DNA of 64,000 bases from Monarcha castaneiventris obscurior (taxonomy: Eukaryota; Chordata; Aves; Passeriformes; Monarchidae), in the NCBI GenBank assembly GCA_026261815.1, contig JAMPIT010000230.1, forward strand, positions 38,400,501 through 38,464,500. The letters run 5' to 3'. Under the pieces are notes generated by a model. It ran no database searches and was not told the DNA's origin. It saw only the letters and a program-made list of their open reading frames with translations. Below are positions 47,401 to 59,800 of the stretch, in pieces. The first letter of the stretch is position 1, and every line of letters starts with the position of its first letter. A program made the position numbers and the translations under genes.

Positions 47401-49540
47401 AGAAGTGCTTGCAGCTGATGAGGAAAGCAACCAGGCACAGGAAATCATATGTGATTCCCTTTACCTAGCCCTGGATGCTGACCCAGCAGAGCCTGACTGT
47501 ATGGTGCTTCATCCTACGAGTATTGTTTGAGTCCAAGGAGTGCAGCAAGGCAGCTGAGAAAGGAAACTGTAAGTAATAATTAAGTTGCTTTGAGGATTAA
47601 TGTGTGATCCAACTCACTTGGCAAGGTAGAATAAGGTTGTGATTTTTCCAAGGTAGTTCATTATCATAGTCAGCAGTTTCTTTAGTTTTCTTGACATGTG
47701 GTCTCATTCTGCTGTTACTGCAATTTTACTGGTGGTTTTAGGCTCTGTGTGTGCCCTTTACTTAGTTATGAAATTCCTACTTTTAGATCCTTTTATTTAA
47801 ACTTTGTTAGCGCGGGGCTCTTGGGTTGCAATGTGCAATGGTGCTCTGACTGCAGCCCATAGGCATACACAGCTGATTGCGTGTGACATTTTCCCTTTAT
47901 CTCCCAAAAGCCGTGGAGAAGTTTTGCTGCTCTTCTTGCCCTTCTTCATTGCTCCTGAGCTCTGGAGTGTCTCTGTAAGGAGCACATTTAGTGACGATTT
48001 GTATGGATTTCAGTGCAAACTGAAATCAAGGGGAAAATGATCAAGAGACATGTGGGAAATCATTGCCCATCATCTTTGCATGCTAGGCTGCTTTGTAAGT
48101 GCTAATACCTATAAGCAAGCCAGCCCAATAGCTAGGTAATTTCTGTTAATCTCCATTAAAATTCAGGATTCTTCTGTGCAAGGGTAGGAAGCTCAGAACA
48201 GGAAGGACATGTTCTGTCTTTGTTGTTAACTCTTTGAGGGTCTCCTTTTTATATTTCTGTGGCTTAGATTTCCCGTTTCTAAAGTGGCTTGCATTTGTTG
48301 GTCTCTCCAAAACGTATGGCCCTGGGTGAATTCAACAAAAAAAGCCTTGTCTTTGCATGTGTGTTAAGAGGTTCCTCAGCAGACCTGCAAGGCACATGAT
48401 CTATGCAATTTGCACTGTATATTTCTTTGATGTGACTGGAGCCCTGGCTTTTTACGTGCCGCTACTCACACTGTGTAAGTACTCACCAGACATGAGACTT
48501 TCAGAGCCTCCTGCGCAGCCCCTTTGACTCTTCAGCCCACTGTGTTTGCCTTGAGCACTTCAAGGCTCTTTCAGTGTTATTTCCTAAACGATTTGATGCT
48601 GCTCGGCCATTTGAAGTGAAAAGTGCTTTCAAGCACAAAAGATTTTATGTTGATGTTTCTTTTGTTTTAACAAAATTCTCTGAGAAGAACAGGAAGGAGG
48701 CAGCTTTGTGAGGTGAGTAAATGATATCTAGCCCAGTTGTGGGTACGAGAAACAAGGCTGTATGCACAAACACACGCAGGGTAATAGTCTACTTCAACAG
48801 TAGGTTCCCTTGCTAATTTGGAAAGCCGTTCCAGCTCTGGCTTGATTCCATTTCAACCTCAAGCTGTGAATAAGGAGGGCTTTTAAGCTGTCATTTTGTT
48901 AAAGACAGCTTTAAAAACACAAGAGGAAGAGACATCAATTACCAAAGCAAACAAACCTATGGAAATAAAACTCTCTTCCCTGACAAGTGGTTCAACACTG
49001 ACAGCAAATGCCACAAGATTTTGCCTTTTGGATTTTTTTGATTGGTTGTTTTTTGCTTGCTTTGATTTGTTTTCTTGGAGGTTTTTCTAATTATTTATAG
49101 GTTTGGGGTTTTTTGAGGCTTAATGACCAGAAATCTTGTTTTGGCAGGTGAACATGTTAACACATGAGTATGCAGCACAGGATTTGATTTCAGTTAAAGT
49201 CAAAATGAAGCTAGTGGGTTAACTAACTGTAAAATATAGTGTTACCAGATTTGTATTCACATTTTTCAATACCTGAGAGAAGCACTTCTGTAGCTAAAAT
49301 AAGGTGTGATTTTGTCCTTTTATTTCATGGTATTTTCTCCAGTCATGGAAAGAAATCATATTAAAGCAGTGTACTTCAACTCTATATATGACTCCCTGAT
49401 GCATTAAGCCTGGAAGAAAGGCCAACATCATTTTTAACCAAAGCCATAAAATCAAATGAAACTTTCTTTTTTTATCAGATTCTAAAGAATTTTCTCTTAG
49501 TAGCTAGAAGATACAACCTGAAATGTAATTTTCTCAGAAC
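47401..49540. other. Intergenic sequence, no gene seen
   Basis: This is AT-rich sequence with short unsupported frames and T/G-rich low complexity near 49020-49110. Nothing else was recognised. Confidence 0.6.
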
Positions 49541-49580
49541 TAATTAATTAAAAAAATTAATAATAAATAATAATAAATAG
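49541..49580. repeat. A/T-rich simple sequence beside CR1
   Basis: Runs of taattaattaaa and taataaataataataaat directly precede the second CR1 copy. Confidence 0.9.
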
Positions 49581-49597
49581 ACTCCGTATTTAATTAC

Positions 49598-50400
49598 AGG
49601 GTCACAGAATAGTTAAGGTGGGAAGGGACCACCAGTGGGGGCATCTGGTCCAACCTCCTGGCTCAAGCGTGGTCATCCTAGAGCAAATGGCACAGGATTG
49701 TGTCCAGACAAGTCTTGAATATCTCCAGTGAGGGAGGCTCCAAAACCTTTCTGGGCAACCTGTTCCAGTGCGTGGTTATCTGCACAGTAAAGAAGTTCTT
49801 CCTCCTACACAGGTGGAACCTCCTGTGCATCAGTTCCTGCTCATTGCTTCTTGTTGGAGGCACCACTAGTGACAGGTTCCAGCTAAACCCTGTGCCACTG
49901 ATTATGACCCTCTGGGATGTGTCATTCTGCCAGTTCCCAACCCACTTCACCCTCTGTGCTTCCTGGGTTTGCCTATGAGGATATTGTGGGAGGCACAGCC
50001 TAAAGCCTTGCTGAAGTCCAGGTAGACAATATGCACTGCTCTCCTCTCATTCAGCAAGGTAGTTTTGCCATTAGAGTAGGAAATCAGGTTGGCAAGCAGA
50101 GTTTACCTTTAGTGCATCCATGCTCACTGCTCCTGACCACATTCTTGTCTGCCAGCTCTCTCAGTGCTCATGGATGCATCCTTTCAGTGTCCTTTCATGC
50201 ACCTGCAGATGCCAAGTTTGATGAGATGATCTCTAACGCTATCCTCCATGACCACAGGAAAGTCTTCCTTCCCCCACTGCTTTTCCCTGGACCTGGGCCA
50301 AAGATTCCTGAGGGTTGGTCTTGTCAGTGAAGCCTGATGCAAAGAAGGCATTTAGTATCTCTGCCTTCTTATTCCACATTCCTTCTTCTTCCGTAAGTGT
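49598..50400 (-). mobile_element. CR1 LINE with internal deletion
   Basis: The 3' end is at the left (acagaatagttaaggtggga, then ggtccaacctcctggctcaa). CR1 3' sequence follows up to about 49860. From about 49870 the sequence corresponds to an upstream part of the ORF: the minus-strand translation reads WVGNWQNDTSQRVIISGTG, close to a conserved CR1 reverse-transcriptase stretch. It runs on through cttgctgaagtccaggtaga to gcaaagaaggcatttagtat, all familiar CR1 ORF words in antisense order. The middle of the ORF between these parts is missing, so the copy is both 5'-truncated and internally deleted. Its 90-codon minus-strand frame (49678-49950) spans the deletion by chance. Confidence 0.88.
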
Positions 50401-53400
50401 ACAAGGGCGAGGCTGGTAATTTGTCCATGATAAGGGAAACCATGTGTTCAGCTGGTGTAAACTGCTATTGCTTCGTTAACAATAGCAGAAGTCTGCCAGA
50501 TCATCCACTGAGATTCTTGGTCTATAATTAACTAAACTAGTGGTTCCGTGGTTAAATTTTAGTATCTCTTAATGAACGATCTGAAAACTAAGCACATACA
50601 ATGAAATTATAGTTTATCTTTTTATTTCAGACAGAGAAACATTATTTTCTATCTGCTTTCCTGCTTGTAGACTTTTAATGTTTCATTTAACTTACACTGA
50701 AAACAGAGGTGCAGGCCTGCCTTGTGTAGTCCCTGAAGTGAGTGGAAGCTGTACACTCATGTCTGAGGAGAAATAATTCCCTGTGTTTACTTAATATATG
50801 TGTATTGCAGTGTGGTATTATTTCTAGGATGTGTTTCCTAGAAACAAAACACTTGGTAAAACATGGTCAGTATGCATTCTAAGATGAAATTATGATATAT
50901 GACTGCCTTTGAATCCTGAGGATGCTGCAATATTTTTATAGGGCTGTAATATTAACATAAATTCAATTTTATACAAAATAGATGCAGCACAATTGCCTGC
51001 CTACTTTAGAGCTATTAAGGAAGATGAACATATGAAGAAATATGCCCTCTTAACTAAAATCTAGTGTCTCTCCCACTAAGATTGATTCTCAGCCATCTTT
51101 TATTTTCCTTATGAGTGTAACCATACCAGACTGTTGCATCAGAATTTGAAGCATATATGCAGACATCGCACTTTCACAGACCAATGTGAAGCAGTAAGTT
51201 TTAGCTCTCTGCTCAACCCTTATTCAATAGTGTGTTTCTGAGGGTGTGGTAGAAGATGGAAGAAGGATGTTAGGTTTGTGTGAGTGCAATTGTAAAAGCT
51301 TAATTTGTTGCTGTTGTGCTTACTTTTATTGGAGTCTTTCCTGCAGAAATAATGAGCAAAGCAAGAAGAATAAATGAATCTGTCTTTTGTAATTCTAAAC
51401 AGGAATACTGAGAACAATAAATTGGTTGCAGTTGAGTTAATGAATCCTGAGTTGCTACAAATTTGGGTGTTACATCCTCTTCACTTCCCTACCTCCCCAT
51501 CAGTCTCCTGCTGCAATCCTTACATGTCTTTTTGTTTCCCCAGTTGTGCTCTTATTATCTCATTGTAAAACCTCTAACCTTTCCCTTGTCAAGCCTCTCA
51601 GATCTGGAAGTCCATCATACCATAACTGGGTCACAGCTATATGCAGTCTGACTGGCTGCCTGCTAGATGGGTGCCAAAAGGCAACTCTGTCTAGGCTAAC
51701 TAGACTTTCAGTGCTTCATCTGTTTCCTATTGGAACATCCCTTCTGCCCCCTTTGTGGAAAATACATGTATTAAAATATATACTGTTGCTTTGAGCAGGA
51801 CTACTGAGAACCCACAATATACTTTGGCTGCTACTTAGGCATGACCTGTGCATACTTGAACTTTTGATATTAGTTGTCTTCTTGAGGAGGAAGGAGACAA
51901 GGAGGGAACTCATGGGCTTTGAAGCAACCTTGAAGTGTTTCAGAGGTCATAAAAGCAAATCTTGAGAGATACTTCAGTTCTGTACAAGTATGAACACTGA
52001 AACAAGCTGAAAAGCATCAGCGTCAGTCAGACTGAAGGGTGAGAAATGAATGATACTCATTAAAAAAGTCATGTTACAGTGTTGATTACAACACCCACTA
52101 ACTCTGCGGGGCTTATGACTGAAAAAAAAAAATAAATCCCTATCCACAAACAAACAACAAGGCCTTCCATCAGATCAGTGTCTATTATGACTCTAAACCA
52201 CTCTTAGGAGCAGTTTGTAGATGAGAGCCAGTCATGTACTGTGCACTGCATAGCTGCAGGCTTTTCTCTTTCTTTCAACTGTCAGTCTGTCTCCTGAGAT
52301 TTATCTGGAAATTACAACTGGCATTGTGCTAGGCAGGAGTTGAAGGATAAATAGTTCCTACAGGTAAAAAATTACCCATTCAAACTACCCCAGTTGCAAC
52401 AAAAAGTGTGGTGTGGTGGAGGTCATCTATCTGGACTGCATTAAGACACTTTAAATGTGACTAATTTAAAGTCATATGTATAGTTAGGAAATCTGAAATG
52501 GCCTTGTAAGATCATATCTAGATTAAAGTATGGCTTACTTAGATTATATCATAACTGAAATATGGCCTTACCCCTAATAACCTAAATCAGTCTAAATCAG
52601 AATCTCTTGGAGATTCAGAAATCAGACACTTTTGGGTTTGAAAAACAGGTTTGTATAAACAATTAATTTTTATCTTCAGTTCCTACTTTTACAAACTCTT
52701 CCTTATTTGCAACAGCTCTGCTTTGAAATATATGTTTCATCTGCTGGTTTTCTTTCTAGTAAGTGGTGGAGTATAATCGTAATGTGGTACTGTACTTAAT
52801 TGTCTGCTTAAGCAGAGAGTTGAAGTAAAACAGTGTACAATGAGATTACACTGCAGCAGAAATAGAAGGTGTGTGGTGATGAGGAATCAGCCTCTGAAAG
52901 TCTCAATCACTACAATGTGAAATTGCTTCAGCAGAGTGAAATAACTTGGGACAGGGTGGGCAGGGAGCAGAACCAGTGAGAATCAGATTTTGTGCTGGTG
53001 AGCATTTTCTACCCTTTCTTCTCCCTCACCACCCAAATAATTCACTAATTGTAGCCAGGGATTTTTTTTTCTTATTTCTCATTTCTGCTTGTATTTTTAC
53101 CTGCAATTACCTTTTAAAATAATGTCACCAACAGCTTCATTATTTCAGTCCCCTGAGCACTGTAGAAGAGCATAGGAGAAAAGTCTTCTGATACATACTG
53201 ACTATTAATGACCTTTGCCAGGTCTGAAAACCAAGCAGGGCAAATATCTGTCATTTATACCACCAACATATTGTCTTTCCTAGTGGAAATGTGGCATGTG
53301 AATGCATGATTGCCTTTGACTGCTGGCTGCAACCTATAACTTGTGTATCTAAGCCATATGAAGCCATCCTTGCAGAAAAGCAAAAGGAAACAAAATCCCT

Positions 53401-56400
53401 CTTCTCCTTTAATTAACTCTGAGAATATTAATAATATCTTCAAAAAATAAAGGCAAAATCCTCCCATGCTTGCAACAGTAACAATCAGTTTTACTGAGTC
53501 AGTGAAGAGTTGTACTGCCCTTCCATCTCACCTTTAGGATAGCAGTAAATCTTGCTTGGCTGGTGAACCAATATCATCTATAAATAGCCTGTGTCTGAGT
53601 GGGAAATGCAAACAGCTCTCTTCCTGCAGTCTGTCTGTGGGACTTCTGTCAACATGTATCAGATTCCAAATATTTGGGTAATTTCTTAGCTGAAAATGTG
53701 AATGTCCTTGCTTATATTTGGGGTGTCTTTTCTGGGGCCAGAAGTAGTTTAACATTTAATAAAGTAGATTTCATCCAATGCACAAGTTTTCTGAGTGATA
53801 GGTCAAAGAATCCCTTTTGTGCTCAGGTGATGCCATTAAAACAATTCACAAAGCACACAGTGCACAGGTGTTTCTAGACTCTGTTTGAAATGCAATTGCA
53901 AATTCTTCCTGAAAGGCTATGAATTTCTTGAAAGAGTCATCCTGTTCTATCTCTCTGTACTATTGATCTGTGTCTCTATCCCTTTGGTAAGATAGAGGGA
54001 ACTTAAATTGGAGACTGCTAGTAAGGGATTTAACAAAGGAGCTGCTTCCAGATTTCCACCACGGGTCTTCATAGCATAGAAAAGGAGATTTAGCAATGTC
54101 AGCTATTACACATCATTGGGTTGCTGTTATCCTTCACTGAAAAGGGAGATGCTATGACAGATTGTGGAGAGAAAAGCAGTGTGACTAGCAATTTTATCAT
54201 GTTAGCATGTTACAGTAATCTTGCCACACTGTAGAAAAATACTGTCAGTAAGGCAGTGCTGAAGTAATAACATAACCTATTTTGGCTGAAGAGGGTGTTG
54301 TGACCCTGTAAAAGGTTGTGAAAACATGCAGAATATGCTGTTCTCCCTTCAATTTGGCACAGAAATATATACTACAATAAACAAAAAAGATGCTGAATGA
54401 ATCATGCAGTAGTTATCTCTAAGTAATAAGCTTGTTCAGAGACAGAGAGTGAAAGATGTAGAAGCAGAAGTCATGGGCTTCTTTCAATATATCAGAGGTA
54501 GGTTGAAGAACTTGTTTTCTAAGACGTTGTCTCTGAGTGCAAAAATCATATTAGTACTGTGTACTACTACATGGTACACTAATAAAGTGGTACACATTAT
54601 GAGCTACCATTACTAATTTAAAAAAAGAGAAAAGTCTATTAATTAAAAGTTAGGTGCTAAGCTGCAGGGTGACTGTTCTTCATAAGTTGCTTTAAACTTG
54701 CAGTGTTTCATAACCGTGCAAGTATCTGTTCATTACTTTTCACTGCTTGAAGAGAAGAGGGAAAGTAGGTCAGCAATATTTCTTCTTACAACATATTGTC
54801 CAGGAAGTGCCTTCCTCTGACATTGAGAAACCTGATATCATAACTCTGAAAGGACTTTTGGGGTTATTAAACAACCATTTCAGATTAATCTTAGATAACA
54901 TAAATTATAATCTTTTCCTAAGTATGGTATGGTATAGTCCAGCTTTTGATGCTGATGACCCATCGATGAAGACAGTGATGTATAAGCTGAATATTCTCGG
55001 TATAAATGTTACAACAATCCCCAAACAAATATAAAAACACCTTTCCCCACCACCTCCAATAGCATTAGAAACCATAAAAATAATGCCTATTTTCCCCCAT
55101 GTGTTGTGGGGGATGGAGTTGTTATTGGGGTTTTTGTAGGTTTCAGGATTTTTTTGCACATTGTCTTTTGTAATTTTCCTGTAATGTTGAAAATTCTGAG
55201 ATCTAAATGGTTCTTTTCAGTCCTGTTTATCACTGTCATTGATGTATGAAGATCTGCAAAAACACTTAAATACAGGTTTAAATCAATCTCTAATCAGGAA
55301 AGCTCTTAAGCATATGCGTAAATGAAAGGGCAAACAAAAATATTTAGCTTGAACCGACCCTGTGTGTCTTCCACAACCAAAACCAGGGGTTTAGTAATTG
55401 CAATTATTTTACAGAGTTCATTCTGCTTGGAGAATTTGACTCTGCTCTGGTTCTCTTCTTTGTAGACACAAGCAAATTGAATTCCTTAGGTTTTTAGAAC
55501 AAGTGCAAGCATACTTTTGGATGGGCCTGGGTGTATTGGACATAAAGAATGAAGTATGTTATTTCTCATTACTAGAAAGATGATTGAGATGCTTTTTCTG
55601 AACCATGCCCCCTATGACACAGTGGACAAGGAGTTTGTCATCTGAAAACAAATCTGCATATGTAAATAAGTAGTGGTAGCTGCTGAGCCAAATTGTTTCT
55701 GCAATACCTCAGAATTCATTGGACTGGGCCCTTAGAAAGTGGAAATAGTTACCTCAGCATTTCCTCAGGTTCTTGGTTCTTAATTTTGTGAAAGTTAGAG
55801 CTGGTTAGCTTACCTGATTGGCTGATGGGGGAGGTAAATATGAACAGAAAACTCTCTTCTGTCCCCATCCTATTTTGAAGTAGTAAAAATATGCTGATGG
55901 GGCTTTTGATCTTGAAAGCAAATTGCTCACTCTGAGCCTTAATCACTCAGAGATGTCAGTGCCTCTTCAGGCTGAAAAGTAAAGCATATGACATTTAAAA
56001 ATTCCTATCCTACTATGCTAGGTACCAATATTCTACTCTACTTTTGCACCTCATATTAGAAATGGTTTCATTCTGAGCTAGTTTTCCTAGGTCTCTTCTA
56101 AAGAGGTGAACATTGCAGGACCCAGTGCAACTCCTAGTGAGCCAAGCTCTGAGAAAAGCCAGAAGACACTCTCTGGAGGCACCTGCTTATCTCCCTTGAA
56201 AGCCCTGGGAAACTACACAGTGAGTAGAAGTCTAGCTTGAGGTACCTAGGCTTAGGTGTGATCCTTCTTTAATGTAATTAGAGAAGGAACTGTTTTCCTT
56301 CCTTTTTGGGCTGCTCTACTTTATGGCAGTCAGGAAAACTTGTCCACAGTGAGCTTAGAAGTACAAATGTAAGAAAAACAGCACCTTTGTATTTTTTCCT

Positions 56401-59400
56401 GTCACATTGCTCAGCATCTGGTCAGCCCTCAGTGTCATAATAGTGATATTCTCTGTTTGCACTATGCTTCTTCTGTAAAAAAACAGGGGATTTGAACCTC
56501 AAAGTATCTTAGTCTAGCAGTTTTCATTGAGGGCAAAATCCATTTCTCTTGATTTGCCTGAAAAGGCAAAATTTCTTCAATTGAGGGTGAGGGGAGAGGA
56601 AAACTTTATCAGTTTTTTAGATAAAATTAAGCCACTCAGTATTAGAGAACAAAGGGATTTATCTTTGATCCTTTTTATTGCTATTTTATTTTTTATTTTG
56701 CCTTTTATTCCTTAGGGTGCTAGTATTGTACAGGATATTAGCTTTATATTTTAGCCACTAGGTGGAGAAAGCAAGCCTTCTGTAATTTAATAGCATTTGT
56801 TGTATTATGCTATTCTGACCTAAATTCCATAGATATTTTGGAGTAGAAATGTCCCTTCTTTCCTCCAGTACTTCAGAAGGTGGAATAGCAATGAAGAGTG
56901 AAGAATGGCTAGCTGAAACCTTGCTGGAATAGATTTTAAGAAAATTTGGTGGAAAATCAGTCTTAAATATAAAAGCAAGGATAGTACGGGCAGCCTCATA
57001 CAGTCCTCTGAACTGGAATTTTGATCATCCTTCCTTCTGATGCTTGTGTTAATAGGAGTAAGGAGTTTTGCTGCCCCTGCTAAAATATTGTACAGAGAGG
57101 GTGGGCACCGTCTCTTAGAGATAAATCTGCTGTCACATCTTCATGAGGATAGAAAGAAGAATAGTGGTTGTGTACAGACTGCTTGTGATGGCACCCTCCC
57201 ATCTGAGAGGCAGATGGGAGCCATTGTTTCAACACGTGTCTGAACACATAGGTGAAGTTTAACAGTTTTAGGTAGGAATATTGAAAGACATCCATTTTGG
57301 AAGATTGAAAGACATTCATTTTGGCACAGTTCAGTCAGAAGAGGCCTCTCAGTGAGGCCCTACCCCAGGCTGGTATGGGTGGAAGTTGACCCTCATTTTC
57401 TTGTCTTTTAAAGCAGTGTCTTAGTATGAATACATTAATTAGAAGGGTGGTAATAGCATTACATCCTTTTGCAAATGATGTCTGAAGAAATAATAAAGGA
57501 TTTGGTCGTATTTGTCAAAAGGGTCACTTCAGCATTCTTTCCATCAAGTATGTGCTGAATTTTATCCAAATATGCTAATAATTCCACCAACCTGCCCTGT
57601 TGTCCTGATCTACTAAAACTAATTTTTCTGTACTGTGGAGATCTCCCTTGTTCTAATTAGGAAAGAATTTCAAGCATCTGTGGGACAGCCTGTACCCCTT
57701 TTAGGCAGCATATATTCCCACTGAAGAGAGTTTCCAACACTAAACTTCCTGAAAACCATCTCTGGGCAGCAGCCTCTACACTTGAGGATTGACAGAATTC
57801 TTCTTCAACCAAACCAATGTGAAGACCTGATAAATTCGTTCCTTCCCTGTCCATCCTAATCCTATCCTGGCCATGCTGCTCAATTTAGGAATGAGATACT
57901 TGCCTACAGCACCTTCTGCTTCAGAGGAAGGAGCTGTTTAGATGTTTTATATGCTTGTAACCCATCCTTTTTATGCCTATTTAGTTATAGCAACCTAATA
58001 TTGTAGTTTGTGTTGGCTTCTGCAGGAAATAACTGTGGCCAGTTGTCTTCTTCAACCATATTCAGTACTGCAGCATCTTCCGCCGTGAATCATGAAGATA
58101 CATTTAAGTTTGATCCTGGACTACACTCACTATTGGCTAGAATCAGTTGCTAAGCAGTCTTGTCCCATGTAGCAAAAGGCTGCATAGCAGTGGTTCAAAA
58201 AAGAATGCATGGATGTTGGGTCTTGACCAGTGGAATCAGAACTGTTTTTCCAAGTAATTTAAAGTCTTTTCACCTATTTTTGTCTTGCACTCTGGCTGAA
58301 ATGGGATAATTTCCCTGTCTGAGATGCAGCATGGGTGACTCATTTTGCAGCACGCAGTGTGTGATGAGTTCTGCAGGTGAAAAACAACATCAAGGTATAA
58401 AAATATGTAGAGAAAGTACATAATAAACAAGCAGGTGATGTGTTTATAAACACCTTTCAAGCTAAGAAAAGTGCCTCTTCAGACTGTCAACCTCATTGAT
58501 TATTGCAGTTATTTGCTGGTTTCTATTTCCATTAAATTCCTCTGCTACAGATTTGGATAAAACCATATAAAACCATGAGGATCTTATTCTAAGGTTGTTC
58601 ATTCATGTAGACCATCGAATGATGCCTGAAAATTGTTCAGCTTCACTTTTCATTCATGGTCACTACCAAAGGATTTTTTCATTCACTTTGGTATTTGAGG
58701 ATTTCATGCTACTGCTTTATTTTTTTTTAATTACCCTTTGTACAGGTAAAGGGATGAGTTCAATTTTTATGGGTATTATCAAAGTTAAAGGTTAAAGATC
58801 TGTTCCACTTCTTATTTTCTGCTATCCTGCCCTTATCTGATCCTTGCTTTTCTTTCTGGCTTTCACATATTTTTTTATGAAGGAAGGGGAAATAAATCAC
58901 AAACCACTGATATTTTGCTCAGTTCAAACTCTTTAAAGTGGGCTGAAGCTTTTTCTTAAATTATTTTTCAGTTTTAACCATAAATAAACTGTACTGATGG
59001 ATGTTAAGCCTTATCAATAGGCTACAATTATAATCAGAAATTTTCTTGACTTCATGGGTTCTGTAATCTAGGTTTTTGATCAACTAAAGAGCTCTTGTAT
59101 ATACTGCTGGACTAACTGCAAATCAGATCTCCAAGAAAGTTTGATTTGTGGGTTGATGACTTGTCTAAGCCTCACTGATAGAGAGGCAACAGTACTTGTG
59201 AAATACTGCTCAGAAAGAAAAGGAACATTGAAGTGTAACATAAAGAGCAAAGCCAGTATGTGTCTGAGCCAAGATTACTGCTTTGTTCTCATGGGTTATC
59301 TCAGCTCTAAAGGGAATTACGGAATGTGTGTGATCCTTTCTTAGAAAAGAACTTCGGCTTTCTCATATCTTTCAGAATACCTATAGTAATCAAACTGAAT

Positions 59401-59599
59401 GCACGAGCTGCTGTGAATGGGAACTGACATTGCCCCCATTGAAGGCAATGTGAGGAGTCCCAAAAACTTCAAAACAAGACATACAGGGGTCTAAATGCCT
59501 GTCAGACTTAGGTGGATGGACGTCAAGTTCCCCACAGCAGCTACAATGGTACAGAGGCAAACACATATTGCAAAGGGATGTGGAGAAGTCATCAGTCTC
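50401..59599. other. Intergenic sequence, no gene seen
   Basis: No coding gene or RNA gene was recognised. The stretch is AT-rich with short open frames only. It contains a 24-bp tandem duplication at 57280-57327. Confidence 0.6.
57280..57327. repeat. Tandem duplication, 2 x 24 bp
   Basis: Two units of attgaaagacat(c/t)cattttgg lie side by side and differ at three positions. Confidence 0.9.
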
Positions 59600-59800
59600 C
59601 AGAAAGCGATTGGACACCTGGGAAATATGATCTAGGAAGATTAAGGCTTTTCCATCAGAAGAGTGGGAGGACACAACGTAGCAGCCTTCAAAAATATAAA
59701 ACGGTGCTTTGGAAAGGGAGGAAGGAGTCTTCTTTGCTTTCCTTGTCAGTGATAGATGAGACAAGAAGCAGTGGGGTTAGATTTCTGTGAGATTTCTTTT
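59600..59800 (+). repeat. Probable ancient CR1-like LINE remnant
   Basis: In the sense orientation the words ggaggacacaacgtagcagc, cttcaaaaatataaaacgg, gggaggaaggagtcttctt and agacaagaagcagtggggtt follow the order of CR1 3' regions ('ggagacacgatagcagtctt', 'caaatatctgaaagg', 'gaggagggagcagattt', 'aggacaaggagcaatggg'). It is strongly diverged, older than the two CR1 copies near 47-50 kb, and in the opposite orientation. The 124-codon minus-strand frame at 59390-59764 is its shadow. Confidence 0.6.

Noticed and set aside
56100..56220. Possible further LINE fragment
   Set aside because: A few words looked CR1-like but no consistent order could be followed, so it was not called.
59390..59764. 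124-codon minus-strand frame
   Set aside because: It runs antisense across an ancient CR1-like remnant and has no recognisable features of its own.
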